Assembly (NCBI GenBank): GCA_029251525.1
Contig: JAQXDE010000055.1
Span: 62,001-126,000 of the forward strand
Direction of reading: 5' to 3'
DNA length: 64,000 bases
Source: Saprospiraceae bacterium
GTDB lineage: Bacteria > Bacteroidota > Bacteroidia > Chitinophagales > Saprospiraceae
Shown: piece after piece, positions 36,934 to 45,615 of the stretch
How positions within the stretch are numbered: position 1 is the stretch's first letter
How the letters are laid out: each line of letters opens with the position of its first letter
Position numbers and translations under genes: made by a program
Notes under the pieces: generated by a model
Databases searched by the model: none
Seen by the model: only the letters and a program-made list of their open reading frames with translations
Told to the model about the DNA's origin: nothing

Positions 36934-38850
36934 ATGTTGTCCGATTATTGGAAATACAGTTTTATAATATTTTTACTACTTATTTTTCCACAGGAGGATC
37001 TTTCAGCTCTGACTGGTCGTTATCGGATTATGTGGGTTGATGATCCAGCAACAACGATGACAATAGGTTGGGAGCAAGTTTCTGGAAATGATCCTACTGT
37101 TTATTTTGATAAATTCAACGGAGGCAAAGACATTTCAAATTATGGTTTTTACCAAAAGGTAGATCGCAAAGTTAAGTCAAGAGGAATGAACAATTATTTT
37201 GCCCGCCTCACTAATCTTCATCCTAATACCATTTATCATTTTGTCATAAAAGATAGCGAGGGTATTAGTCAAAAAATGTCATTCAAAACTGCTCCAGATA
37301 ATCCTTATGAACGACTTTCTATTATTGCAGGTGGTGATTCGCGTAATTATCGCAAAGCCAGACAGAAAGCTAATTTGCTGGTTTCAAAATTACGGCCACA
37401 TGCAGTAATGTTTGGAGGTGATATGACAGGAGGAGATATAGAAAGGCAATGGAAGGCTTGGTTTGATGATTGGCAAAAAACAATGACTTTAGATGGTCAT
37501 TTGACACCAATAATTCCAGCACGAGGAAATCACGAATCCTCGAATCAGAGTTTAGTGGATATGTTTGATGTTAGAAGTAAAAGGAATATATATGCATTGA
37601 ATCTAGGAGGAAGTCTACTGCGAATTTATACTCTAAATTCAATGATTGCTGCCGGTGGAGACCAAAGGAATTGGTTAGAGAGTGATCTTATTCAAAATAC
37701 TCATTCTAAATGGAAAATGGCTCAATACCATCATGCAATTCGTCCTCATATGGGTAAAAAGTCTGAGCGAAACGCTCAAATGAAAAATTGGGGTACTTTG
37801 TTTTATAAATATGGGGTTGATTTAGTTTGTGAGTCTGATGCACATGTTGTAAAAACTACATATCCGATTCGGCCTTCAAAAGAGCGAGGAAGCGATGAAG
37901 GGTTTATCCGAGATGATGACTATGGAACTGTTTATATTGGGGAAGGATGTTGGGGCGCTCCACTTCGTCGTAATAATGATGATAAATCATGGACTCGGGC
38001 AAGCGGAAGTTTCAATCAGTTTAAATGGATTTTTATTGATTTGAATGGAATAGAAGTGAGAACCATCAAGGTAGATAATGCAGAGCAGGTTGAATCTGTA
38101 AACAAAAATGATATATTTTCAGTACCAAATGGTCTTGATATATGGACTCCTCGCACTGGAAATGTTTTAAGGATAGAGAATAAACCAATTTTGGCAAATA
38201 ATGGAATTTCTTCAAGCTCCACTAATAATTCTTTAGTAAGAAGAAGAAAACTAGAGAAAAAGCGATTGGACGATGTGAAAAAAATAGAAGTTTCACAATT
38301 CCAGGCTAAAGTTCAATCTGATGAAGTAGTGGTTCAATGGTTGACCAAAAACGAAAATCAACAATCAATCTTTGAGATTCAAAGATCCATAGATGGTAAA
38401 AGATACTTAACTTTAACCCGAATCCTAGGAAATGGGAATTCTGGAGAAGTGAATGTCTACAAAATTGTAGATAATTTAATCGGAATTGCATCGGGAATAT
38501 ACCCAAGATATAGATTAAAATACACTCAAACTAATGGAGATGTTTTATTACATCAAGCTGAACGTGAAATATTAGAGAATAAAGAATGGAACATTCATGA
38601 TCGGTTACACACTAACCCTCGAACTGGTCAGATTCAATTTAAATATAATTTACAAAAGCCAGCTGATATAAGTGTGAGTTTGTTCAATAGTGTTAATGGA
38701 CAGGTGTTAAAAAATAATTTCGCTAATACTAAATCAGGTAATTTTCTACAATCACTTGATGTTAGCAACATAAAAAAAGGAGATTATTTATTGATTATAG
38801 AAGCTAATAAGAAAGTAATTCAGAGATATAAAGTGGAGAAAAGGTCTTAA
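36934..38850 (+). CDS. Secreted purple acid phosphatase-like metallophosphoesterase with C-terminal sorting tail
   Basis: 638 residues. Signal peptide about 1-24, an N-terminal fibronectin-like domain (about 28-120), then a metallophosphoesterase core: GGDSRN (Asp135), GGDMTGG (Asp163), RGNHES (Asn199-His200), YHHAIRPH (His266/267) and ESDAHV (His304). The last motif replaces the usual GHxH with SDAH. The tail from about 555 (NPRTGQIQFKYNLQKP to YLLIIEANKKVIQRYKV) looks like a type-A type IX secretion sorting domain, so the protein is probably exported through the GldM/GldN system and attached to or released from the surface. The substrate is unknown; phosphate release from organic phosphates is the family role. 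Confidence 0.88.
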   Translation: MLSDYWKYSFIIFLLLIFPQEDLSALTGRYRIMWVDDPATTMTIGWEQVSGNDPTVYFDKFNGGKDISNYGFYQKVDRKVKSRGMNNYFARLTNLHPNTIYHFVIKDSEGISQKMSFKTAPDNPYERLSIIAGGDSRNYRKARQKANLLVSKLRPHAVMFGGDMTGGDIERQWKAWFDDWQKTMTLDGHLTPIIPARGNHESSNQSLVDMFDVRSKRNIYALNLGGSLLRIYTLNSMIAAGGDQRNWLESDLIQNTHSKWKMAQYHHAIRPHMGKKSERNAQMKNWGTLFYKYGVDLVCESDAHVVKTTYPIRPSKERGSDEGFIRDDDYGTVYIGEGCWGAPLRRNNDDKSWTRASGSFNQFKWIFIDLNGIEVRTIKVDNAEQVESVNKNDIFSVPNGLDIWTPRTGNVLRIENKPILANNGISSSSTNNSLVRRRKLEKKRLDDVKKIEVSQFQAKVQSDEVVVQWLTKNENQQSIFEIQRSIDGKRYLTLTRILGNGNSGEVNVYKIVDNLIGIASGIYPRYRLKYTQTNGDVLLHQAEREILENKEWNIHDRLHTNPRTGQIQFKYNLQKPADISVSLFNSVNGQVLKNNFANTKSGNFLQSLDVSNIKKGDYLLIIEANKKVIQRYKVEKRS

Positions 38851-38870
38851 TGTAAAGAAAAGTGTTTTAA

Positions 38871-38914
38871 TAAAAAATAGGAGATGGTTATCACTAACCA
38901 TCTCCTATTTTTTA
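38871..38914 (+). terminator. Intrinsic terminator after the phosphatase gene
   Basis: A perfect 20-bp stem (38871-38890 with 38895-38914), loop TCAC, with T-run. Confidence 0.95.
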
Positions 38915-38936
38915 TTGTAAATGGATATAAAAAAGT

Positions 38937-39020
38937 TGAGGAGTGAATCCTTAGCAGGTACACTCCTCATAACCCCAAAAAACCAAATGAAAACTTCTTT
39001 AGTTTTCTTATATAATTAAG
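38937..39020 (+). promoter_or_regulatory. Orphan leader: hairpin, AACCCC box and 10-codon start
   Basis: A 9-bp hairpin (tgaggagtg 38937-38945 with cactcctca 38961-38969, 15-base loop) is followed by AACCCCAAAAAACCAA and an ATG at 38987. That frame reads MKTSLVFLYN then TAA. This architecture (hairpin, AACCCC-A-rich box, ATG-AAA and a hydrophobic start) resembles the 5' region of large exported-protein genes in some Bacteroidota, but no gene follows. It may be the cut-off front of a lost gene. Confidence 0.3.
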
Positions 39021-39183
39021 AAGAACTTTCAAGATTGATTAAACAAGTGTAATAATTATTTAAAATTAAAAAAATACTCTTGTTTTTATAAAGTAAGATG
39101 TAAGATAATAATAAAACGTAAATAATACTAGAAAGGTTATTAGTTAAGATGATTTAATTAAAGTTGTTTAATTAAAGTAAAAT
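39021..39183. other. Gene-free stretch with a short tandem repeat
   Basis: AT-rich. Near 39150-39177 the palindromic decamer TTTAATTAAA occurs twice in tandem, 14 bases apart. No gene is seen. Confidence 0.35.
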
Positions 39184-39486
39184 CTAATTTAAGGAGAACT
39201 TGGGAATTTGAGTTTTTGAATCATTATAAAACGTCAATAAACTAATTTCTACTGTCATAAATGGGGTTAGTGGTAAATCTGAGAGAATATCCATTACTCC
39301 TAATTCTGAATTAGCTGAGAAAATTCCCCACAACCTAGAATTCTCCAAGGATAATGCATAGCTAATAATTTTTCCTTCTTCAATAAGCTTATTTACCGCT
39401 ACTCTTTGGTACGGAACTAGATCCATAAATTCCTCAGACAATATGTTCGGTAATTTGAAATCTACCATGTAATTATATTTTATCAT
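39184..39486 (-). CDS. Small protein of the muconolactone-isomerase-like type
   Basis: 100 residues (94 from the alternative ATG at 39468, MVDFKLPN). The pattern VPYQRVAVNKLIEEGKIISY, then SLENSRLWGIFSANSELGVM and ILSDLPLTPFMTVEISLLTF matches small ferredoxin-like-fold proteins annotated as muconolactone delta-isomerase-like. A catabolic isomerase role is unlikely, as no catechol-pathway gene is near. It is an isolated gene with no obvious terminator at its end, and function is unknown. Confidence 0.7.
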   Translation of the reverse strand: MIKYNYMVDFKLPNILSEEFMDLVPYQRVAVNKLIEEGKIISYALSLENSRLWGIFSANSELGVMDILSDLPLTPFMTVEISLLTFYNDSKTQIPKFSLN

Positions 39487-39785
39487 TTATTTCTTAGTTG
39501 ATTGCTTGAAGTTCAATATTAAACAAAGTAAAAGCTTGAAACTCTAGTTTTGTTATAATTTATTAGTAAAAAAGAATAGAAAGTCACCAACCTAACAATT
39601 CAATTAAAGTAAAAGATAGAATTCTTTTTAGCACTTTTTAATGTTTTGAGAAATTAATTAATACTATTTAACCAAATTCCTATTTTAATTAACTGTCTGT
39701 TAATAGTTTTCGACTTAGTTAAAATTTATTTTTATTAAAGAATAATAAACTAAAATATATTTTCTAATAATTTAAATTTTAAGCC
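39487..39785. other. Divergent intergenic region, nothing recognised
   Basis: 299 very AT-rich bases between the isomerase-like gene and the lipoprotein gene; no promoter pair or ORF I would defend. Confidence 0.4.
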
Positions 39786-40994
39786 ATGGTAGTATTTAAA
39801 AAATCTTCAAACCTAATTTTTCTCGTACTCTTGGCTTTTGCACTTTTTGTTAGCTCATGTGCAAGAACTCAAAAATTAGTAGAACAAGGTAGATACGATG
39901 AGGCAATAGAATTAGCCACCAAAAAACTTTCAGGTAAAAAAAGAAAGAAAGTTAAACATGTTAAAGCTTTGGAAGAAGCCTTCGCAAAGGCAACACAGCA
40001 AGATATGCAACGAATCGCTAAATTGGAGGATCGGCCAGGAAGTGAAGTAAGGATTGTTAATGTTTATCGAAATATAAGGAAGCGGCAGGAGTCAATTGTT
40101 CCACTTTTACCATTACTGAGCGTAAAAGGTTATCAGGCTGAATTTCAATTTGTAAAAGTTGATGAATTAGAAACTTCTGCAATGAAAAATGCAGCTAAAG
40201 CACTATATGAAAAAGTTCAATATCAAATGATAGACGCAGAAAATGGTGATAAATTAGCTGCACGTGGTGCTTTTCATAATTTGGATAAAATTGAAAGCTA
40301 TTTTCGAAATTATATGGATGTTAATGAATTAAAATCCAAAGCATATGAATTAGGAATGACTCATATTTTATTTGAAATGAGAAATAATGCACAAGTGGTT
40401 TTACCACAAAAATTTGAAAATGAAGTTTTACGAATGGGGGTTGATGAATTAAATAGTGGCTGGAATCAATTTCATTTGTTAGAGTCAGCAAATCAAACGA
40501 TTGATCTAAATGTAATAATGAATATTACTCAAATTGATGTTAGTCCAGAACGCATCAAGGAAAAAGAATATGTTGATTCTAAAGAAATTGAAGATGGTTA
40601 TGACTATGTTTTTGATAGTAATGGAAATGTGATGAAAGATACTTTGGGGAATGATATTAAAGTTACTAGGAAAGTTTTGATTCAAGCGAGAGTCTTTGAA
40701 ATTTTCCAAAGTAAAGCAGCAATTGTCTCAGGTTATTTAGAATATTTTGATGCAAGGAATGATGATTTGATTCGGTCAACTCCAATAAGTGTAGAGTCTG
40801 TTTTTGAAAATTATGCATCTCATTTTAGAGGAGATCGTAGAGCATTATCTGTTTTTTCTATAGGAAGATGTGATACAAGACCATTGCCATTCCCACTGGA
40901 TGAAGAATTACTGTTACAGGCAGCAGAGGAAATGAAACCGATTGTGAGGGAAGAGATATTGTATTCTGGAGCAAATCTAGCAGTAATGAAGTAA
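39786..40994 (+). CDS. Lipoprotein of unknown function
   Basis: 402 residues. Signal sequence ends in a lipobox, FVSSCA, with Cys at about 25, so it should be lipidated. The start of the mature part has a TPR-like helix pair (KLVEQGRYDEAIELATKKLS). The rest mixes helices (AALYEKVQYQMIDA-like region) with a long beta-rich part (DYVFDSNGNVMKDTLGNDIK; FEIFQSKAAIVSGYLEYFD). No catalytic motif or named family is recognised. Outer-membrane attachment facing the periplasm is most likely. The gene is transcribed alone and ends at a strong bidirectional terminator. Confidence 0.85.
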   Translation: MVVFKKSSNLIFLVLLAFALFVSSCARTQKLVEQGRYDEAIELATKKLSGKKRKKVKHVKALEEAFAKATQQDMQRIAKLEDRPGSEVRIVNVYRNIRKRQESIVPLLPLLSVKGYQAEFQFVKVDELETSAMKNAAKALYEKVQYQMIDAENGDKLAARGAFHNLDKIESYFRNYMDVNELKSKAYELGMTHILFEMRNNAQVVLPQKFENEVLRMGVDELNSGWNQFHLLESANQTIDLNVIMNITQIDVSPERIKEKEYVDSKEIEDGYDYVFDSNGNVMKDTLGNDIKVTRKVLIQARVFEIFQSKAAIVSGYLEYFDARNDDLIRSTPISVESVFENYASHFRGDRRALSVFSIGRCDTRPLPFPLDEELLLQAAEEMKPIVREEILYSGANLAVMK

Positions 40995-41062
40995 AAATTC
41001 AATCACTTCAGTAGTTTAAGAATTTATTGTTCGGTTAGATTGAAAACTACTTATTTTAGAAA

Positions 41063-41106
41063 AAAATGGACTTTGAAATTTATTTTCAAAGTCCATTTTC
41101 TTTTTT
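41063..41106. terminator. Bidirectional terminator
   Basis: A perfect 16-bp stem (41063-41078 with 41084-41099) and 5-base loop, flanked by an A-run and a T-run; shared by the lipoprotein gene and the convergent oxygenase gene. Confidence 0.95.
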
Positions 41107-41121
41107 AAAAAGAAGGGAGAT

Positions 41122-42075
41122 TTATTTCTTCAATCCTATCTCTTTCAGTCTTTCATCCAAATATTCCCCAGCAGTAATTGGTTCGTAAGCTACAGGGCTC
41201 TTCTCTGTTACACATTTATCCAAACAAGTTAGGTCCATATTACTTTTGGGGTGCAGAAAGAAGGGAATTGATAATCGAGGCATATGCCATTGTTCTCTTG
41301 GAGGATTTACTACTCGGTGAGTGGTAGATTTCAAAAGGTTGTTAGTTAATCGCTGCAACATATCACCAACATTTACAACAATTTCACCTTTGTCAGGCAA
41401 TACAGGTAACCAATTGTTTTCCATATCTTGAACTTGTAAACCACCTGCTGATGCTCCGACTAATAGTGTAATTAAATTAATATCCTCATGTTGTTCCGCT
41501 CGAATCGCTGATTCTGGTTCCTTGGTAATTGGTGGATAGTGGATTGCTCGAAGGATACTATTTCCTTTCTCAATATTTTTTGAAAAATAATCTTCCGTTA
41601 AGTCCAAATAAATTGCAATAGCTTCTAAAAGTGCTCCTCCAGATTTTTCAAAAGCTTGATACAGTTCATTTCCTAAGTGGAAAAAATCAGATTCTTCAGC
41701 TACATTTACATTGTCGGGATATTGGTTTTTCAAAGGATGGTCCGAGGAAACTGTTTGACCAATTTGGAAAAATTCCTTCAAATCAGCTACTGTTGATTGC
41801 TTTGCGTGTTCCTTTCCAAAAGATGTATATCCTCTTTGGCCAGCTAAGCCGACCACCTCATATTTTCTTTTTACGTCTACAGGTAATCCAAAAAAACGTT
41901 TTGCAGCAGCATAAAAATCATCAACTAATTGAGCAGAGACCCCATGGTTAATAACTCCAACAAATCCCACTTCAGTAAAAGCTCTACCTAATTCGGTAAC
42001 AAATTCAGAGCGAACCGCAGATTCTCCATTAATAAAATGTTCTAAATCAACAACAGGGATATTTCTTTTTGACAT
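41122..42075 (-). CDS. 2-oxoglutarate/Fe(II) oxygenase, isopenicillin N synthase family
   Basis: 317 residues. The N-terminal DIOX_N-like part (NIPVVDLEHFIN, VGFVGVINHGV) is followed by the iron site His196-x-Asp198 (QHEDINLITLL) and distal His253 (KSTTHRVVNP), and by the 2OG-binding Arg267-x-Ser269 (PRLSIPFFLHP). All expected ligands are present, so it should be an active oxygenase. The family is broad (antibiotic, hormone and amino-acid oxidation). The neighbours give no pathway, and beta-lactam synthesis is not implied. Confidence 0.92.
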   Translation of the reverse strand: MSKRNIPVVDLEHFINGESAVRSEFVTELGRAFTEVGFVGVINHGVSAQLVDDFYAAAKRFFGLPVDVKRKYEVVGLAGQRGYTSFGKEHAKQSTVADLKEFFQIGQTVSSDHPLKNQYPDNVNVAEESDFFHLGNELYQAFEKSGGALLEAIAIYLDLTEDYFSKNIEKGNSILRAIHYPPITKEPESAIRAEQHEDINLITLLVGASAGGLQVQDMENNWLPVLPDKGEIVVNVGDMLQRLTNNLLKSTTHRVVNPPREQWHMPRLSIPFFLHPKSNMDLTCLDKCVTEKSPVAYEPITAGEYLDERLKEIGLKK

Positions 42076-42185
42076 ATTTAGATAGTTTATACTTTCTCAA
42101 AAATTATATATTGATAATACCAATGTAAAATAAGGAATTTTTTGGAAAAACCCTTTTGGATCACCTCAAAACGAATAATCTCAAC

Positions 42186-43241
42186 TTACCGGAGACTTGG
42201 TTTATATTTTGATTTATCCATGATTTTTTGAGCATCAGTAGTAAGTAATTGTTCAACGGTTATGTTTGGATTTTGCTTCATAAAAGCTTCGATAATTCGT
42301 AATCCCATAAAATTGGCAGTTCTTCCTGGAGCTTCTTTAGGCATACCTGGTGAACTTGGACTTTGATCAACAAGCTTCTTGATTTTGTTTGTACTAGTTT
42401 CGTAAATTAATTCTTCAGACAAAAGGTATGACCAAATCTGAGGTTCATTATCTAAAATCCATTCCGTTTGTTGAGTGGTATATTCCCATTTGATACTATC
42501 GTGGGTATAAGGTAAAAAACATTCAAGTAAATATAATTTTTTCCCATTATAAATCATTAAATCTAATAATCGATCTCCTTGAGGTAATCCAACTAAGTCA
42601 TCAGCTAAGGCATCAAAAGTTTTTTTAACTAAATGTTCAGGAGTAAATGAGCGAGTAATGTAATTAGAAAAGGCAGGGTTTTGAACACCTAACTGCCAAT
42701 AAGGATAGTTATTACCAAGAAGCATGTCCAATCCGATTCCGATTCCATCTTTTTGGCCATCAATAGGGAAGATAAAAGAGGCATAGTTGAAACCAGAGAT
42801 CAAAGGATATATTTTAGGAATGGAATTATTGGGAAAATAATGTTTGTAGAATTTGAATCCTTGCTCATATTCTTTCTTATATTTTTCAAATTCTGAAAAA
42901 ACAATTTTAGTAGTATCTGCTAAATTTCTAACATCAGGGTCTCTTAAAAATTTTTGAGTATTATTAAAAAAGAAATTATCGAGTTCTGGTGATTTTAAGA
43001 ATGGTTGGATTTGAGAAAAATATAAGTTAAAAAAAACAGGATAATCTTGTCTCAGACTCATAATTCCGCTCTGAATATCGTTTGTGTCTATATTGAAAAG
43101 GCGTTGGTTAAAATCTTCAATTTCTACCACTACTGCGATATTTGAAACATCTGGAATATTTTTACCTTTGCCACTCCAACAGGATTGAACTAATAGATAA
43201 AAGATGAAAAAACTAAGGATAAACAAATTTTTTTGATTCAT
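42186..43241 (-). CDS. gldB: GldB-like gliding motility lipoprotein
   Basis: 351 residues from the ATG at 43241; the longer frame to 43367 is ruled out by a -7 box at 43286-43293 and by overlap with the divergent gene. Signal peptide with lipobox LVQSC. The mature part begins with IEDFNQRLFNIDTNDI and QDYPVFFNLYF and ends with APGRTANFMGLRIIEAFMKQ, as in GldB, a lipoprotein needed for gliding in Flavobacterium. Its exact role there is unknown, and it is less certainly tied to secretion than GldM/GldN. The name rests on reading the pattern, so a GldB-family paralogue is possible. Confidence 0.78.
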   Translation of the reverse strand: MNQKNLFILSFFIFYLLVQSCWSGKGKNIPDVSNIAVVVEIEDFNQRLFNIDTNDIQSGIMSLRQDYPVFFNLYFSQIQPFLKSPELDNFFFNNTQKFLRDPDVRNLADTTKIVFSEFEKYKKEYEQGFKFYKHYFPNNSIPKIYPLISGFNYASFIFPIDGQKDGIGIGLDMLLGNNYPYWQLGVQNPAFSNYITRSFTPEHLVKKTFDALADDLVGLPQGDRLLDLMIYNGKKLYLLECFLPYTHDSIKWEYTTQQTEWILDNEPQIWSYLLSEELIYETSTNKIKKLVDQSPSSPGMPKEAPGRTANFMGLRIIEAFMKQNPNITVEQLLTTDAQKIMDKSKYKPSLR

Positions 43242-43285
43242 ATTTAGAATTCTTTTTATATTAAAATCTTCGATTAAATTATTTG

Positions 43286-43293
43286 CAAAAATA
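43286..43293 (-). promoter_or_regulatory. -7 box TATTTTTG of gldB
   Basis: On the minus strand TATTTTTG lies 44 bases before the ATG at 43241. The -33 box is unclear. It supports the shorter start for gldB. Confidence 0.4.
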
Positions 43294-43318
43294 ACATCAT
43301 TTTCAAAACATTTATAAA

Positions 43319-44053
43319 ATGAAAAAAATTGTAATTGTACTTTGCTTTTTAGGATTATTTTTATCAAAAAGCTTTGCTCAAAACGAGATTAGATTTGGAT
43401 TTCAATTTAGTCCTACTTTGAGTTGGATGAAAACGGATTCTAAAAGAGTTAGTAATAATGGAGGCTTAATTTTAGGAGCCAAATTAGGAGCTGTTGGTGA
43501 ATATTATTTTCAAGAGAATTATTCCATTGCGAGTGGAATTGGATTTGGGTTTAATCATAGTGGGCGATTAAAATATCAAAATTCTGGTTCTTATTGGGTG
43601 AATTCTGATTTGAGTATAACAGGTTTGGATACCTTAGCTAGTGGTGTTTCTTTGAAGTATAATTTGCAGTATGTTGAAATACCTGTGTCATTAAAATTAC
43701 GGTCTGGGTACTTTGGAACATTTAGAGTTTTCGTTGAATTACCAATGCTTTATTTGGGATTTAAAACTCAGGCAAAAGGAACGATAACAGGAAATAGTCC
43801 TGGACCTGATACTGAAAAGGAAAATATTAGCCCTGATGTTTCTTTCTTCAATCTGTCTTGGGGGATAGGAGGAGGATTCGAGTATGAATTAGGTTCTAAA
43901 ACTGCATTAGTTGGTGGGCTATATTACCAACAAGGTTTTTCAGATGTAACTAAAGATGATGGCTTTTATATCGATAGTACAGGAGCTGTGAAATCAGAAA
44001 ACTCAAAAGCAACTATTGGGACATTTATCATTCGAATGGGTGTGATGTTTTAG
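43319..44053 (+). CDS. Outer-membrane beta-barrel protein, PorT-like
   Basis: 244 residues. Signal peptide about 1-20 ending in FAQ, then alternating hydrophobic beta-strands (NEIRFGFQFSPTLSW, YYFQENYSIASGIGFGFNHS, LKYNLQYVEIPVSLKLRSGY) and a final aromatic strand ending in MF, typical of the PorT/OMP_b-brl_2 family. Start codons of this gene and gldB are 77 bases apart and divergent. Some PorT proteins belong to type IX secretion; this could be PorT itself or one of its many paralogues (another is at 58.9 kb). nadC follows 99 bases downstream. Confidence 0.85.
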   Translation: MKKIVIVLCFLGLFLSKSFAQNEIRFGFQFSPTLSWMKTDSKRVSNNGGLILGAKLGAVGEYYFQENYSIASGIGFGFNHSGRLKYQNSGSYWVNSDLSITGLDTLASGVSLKYNLQYVEIPVSLKLRSGYFGTFRVFVELPMLYLGFKTQAKGTITGNSPGPDTEKENISPDVSFFNLSWGIGGGFEYELGSKTALVGGLYYQQGFSDVTKDDGFYIDSTGAVKSENSKATIGTFIIRMGVMF

Positions 44054-44152
44054 TTTTGCTTTTTCCGAAAAATTACTCGTATTTTCGCTACCTGAATTTT
44101 TAAAGAGAAGATTTTATTAAAACATTCTTACATTCATTTAACAAACACAACT

Positions 44153-45025
44153 ATGCCAAAATTTGTACCAATAGATGCTGACGTTCTAGAGGAATTTATT
44201 GATAAAGCATTGCATGAAGATGTACGCGAAGGGGATCACACGTCATTGGCAACTATTCCTGCTGAAGCACGAACTAAAGCAAAATTATTAGTTAAGGATG
44301 CTGGGGTAATTGCTGGAATTGAATTAGCTAAAGCGGTTTTTAAGAGAGTAGATGAAACGGCAAAAGTGGAAGTTTTTATCGGAGAAGGAGCGAGTGTTTC
44401 CTACGGAGATATTGTTTTTGAGGTAGAATGTAATTCACAAGCATTATTGAAAGCAGAGAGATTAGTTCTCAATGCTATGCAAAGAATGAGTGGAATAGCA
44501 ACAATGGCAAATCGATTCAAATTTGAAGTGGAAGATTTGCCTGTTAAAATATTAGATACTCGTAAAACCACTCCGCTATTAAGATTTTTGGAGAAATGGG
44601 CGGTAAAATTAGGAGGTTGTGAAAATTACAGATATGGTTTGTACGATTGGATTATGATCAAAGATAACCACATAGATGCATGTGGTGGAATCCAAGAAGC
44701 AATAATTAGAACTGCGGATTACCAAAAAGAAAATAACCTAAAATTAGGAGTTACTGTTGAAGTACGCAATCTTGTTGAACTTTATAAAGTTCTTGAAGTT
44801 GGAGAGGGGAAGGTAACTCGAATAATGTTAGACAATTTTGATTTACCATTATTAAAAGAAGCTGTAGCAATTATTGGAGACCAATTTGAAACTGAAGCTT
44901 CAGGTGGTGTAAATATTCATAGTGTAAGAAAGATTGCACAAACAGGCGTTCAGCATATTTCAGTGGGGGCATTGACCCATTCTTTTATAAGTTTGGATAT
45001 GAGTTTGAAGGTTATAAAAGATTAG
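44153..45025 (+). CDS. nadC: Nicotinate-nucleotide pyrophosphorylase (carboxylating)
   Basis: 290 residues. Converts quinolinate and PRPP to nicotinate mononucleotide in de novo NAD synthesis. Motifs: LHEDVREGDHTS, AERLVLNAMQRMSGIAT, ILDTRKTTPLLRFLEKWAVK, GGCENYRYGLYDWIMIKDNH and VEVRNLVEL, ending with SGGVNIHSVRKIAQTGVQHI and VGALTHS. Complete and of normal length. Another NAD gene, nadE, lies about 4.7 kb downstream; nadA and nadB are not in the window. Confidence 0.97.
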   Translation: MPKFVPIDADVLEEFIDKALHEDVREGDHTSLATIPAEARTKAKLLVKDAGVIAGIELAKAVFKRVDETAKVEVFIGEGASVSYGDIVFEVECNSQALLKAERLVLNAMQRMSGIATMANRFKFEVEDLPVKILDTRKTTPLLRFLEKWAVKLGGCENYRYGLYDWIMIKDNHIDACGGIQEAIIRTADYQKENNLKLGVTVEVRNLVELYKVLEVGEGKVTRIMLDNFDLPLLKEAVAIIGDQFETEASGGVNIHSVRKIAQTGVQHISVGALTHSFISLDMSLKVIKD

Positions 45026-45067
45026 ATAATGTCAGGATGTGTAGATCATGGATGATAGTGATCAGAC

Positions 45068-45111
45068 AAAAAAAACCGAATTTTGATGGTATCAAATTCG
45101 GGTTTTTTTTT
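45068..45111 (+). terminator. Intrinsic terminator after nadC
   Basis: An imperfect hairpin (ccgaattttgat with atcaaattcggg; bulges) inside an A-run and a run of nine or more Ts. Confidence 0.72.
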
Positions 45112-45131
45112 ATAATTTTTTGGATTAAAAA

Positions 45132-45302
45132 TTATCGAAGTGGATAACCTTCCATCGTTATTGTTAGGAGTACAATCAATGAAACTATGATTAACCAAAA
45201 TCGAATGTCTTTGTAGTATGGAGTAATATTTTCTGTTACCACGTTAAAAAGGTTGAAAACGATTAATAAAATTATGAATGAAACGAGTAACATATGATTC
45301 AT
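45132..45302 (-). CDS. Small two-helix membrane protein, 56 residues
   Basis: A short frame between nadC and pyrD: MNHMLLVSFIILLIVFNLFN, a polar turn with VTENITPYYKDIRF, then WLIIVSLIVLLTITMEGYPL and a final R. Two hydrophobic helices of suitable length with a charged hairpin between them make a plausible small inner-membrane protein. It starts with ATG at 45302 and ends with TAA at 45132-45134. No family is recognised. It is about 314 bases downstream of pyrD in the same direction, beyond a terminator, so it would need its own promoter. A chance frame in AT-rich DNA is possible but the helix-turn-helix layout argues against it. Confidence 0.55.
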   Translation of the reverse strand: MNHMLLVSFIILLIVFNLFNVVTENITPYYKDIRFWLIIVSLIVLLTITMEGYPLR

Positions 45303-45552
45303 TTTAAAAGATGATTGTCAATATTTAAATCCATTCCTTATTCAATGGATTTTACTTACTAGTTAAAGTTTTACAGTAACATTTTTTGAAATGTTAGATA
45401 TAAACCTTTATTTTTTCGACAAAAAATATTTAAGTGGATAATATTGCGGGGGGAATCAAATTGAAAAGGGGAGTCTCAAATCTAGTGATACTCATATTGA
45501 TTACGTTCAAAAAAGATGCCATGATTTGTTCTTACCTAGAGCCTGGAAAACT
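45303..45552. other. Intergenic, nothing recognised
   Basis: 250 bases between the small membrane protein and the pyrD terminator; contains a G-run at about 45450 and no supported feature. Confidence 0.35.
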
Positions 45553-45589
45553 AAAAAGAGGCATTGACGATTGAGCGCTAACACCTCTT
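45553..45589 (-). terminator. Terminator after pyrD
   Basis: A 10-bp stem with two wobble pairs (45556-45565 with 45580-45589), 14-base loop, and a U-run on the minus strand. Confidence 0.65.
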
Positions 45590-45615
45590 CTTATTATGAA
45601 AATTAAGCACTAAAT

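Noticed and set aside
41122-42075. Beta-lactam biosynthesis, suggested by the isopenicillin N synthase fold
   Set aside because: Only the broad oxygenase family is supported; no NRPS or acyltransferase is nearby.
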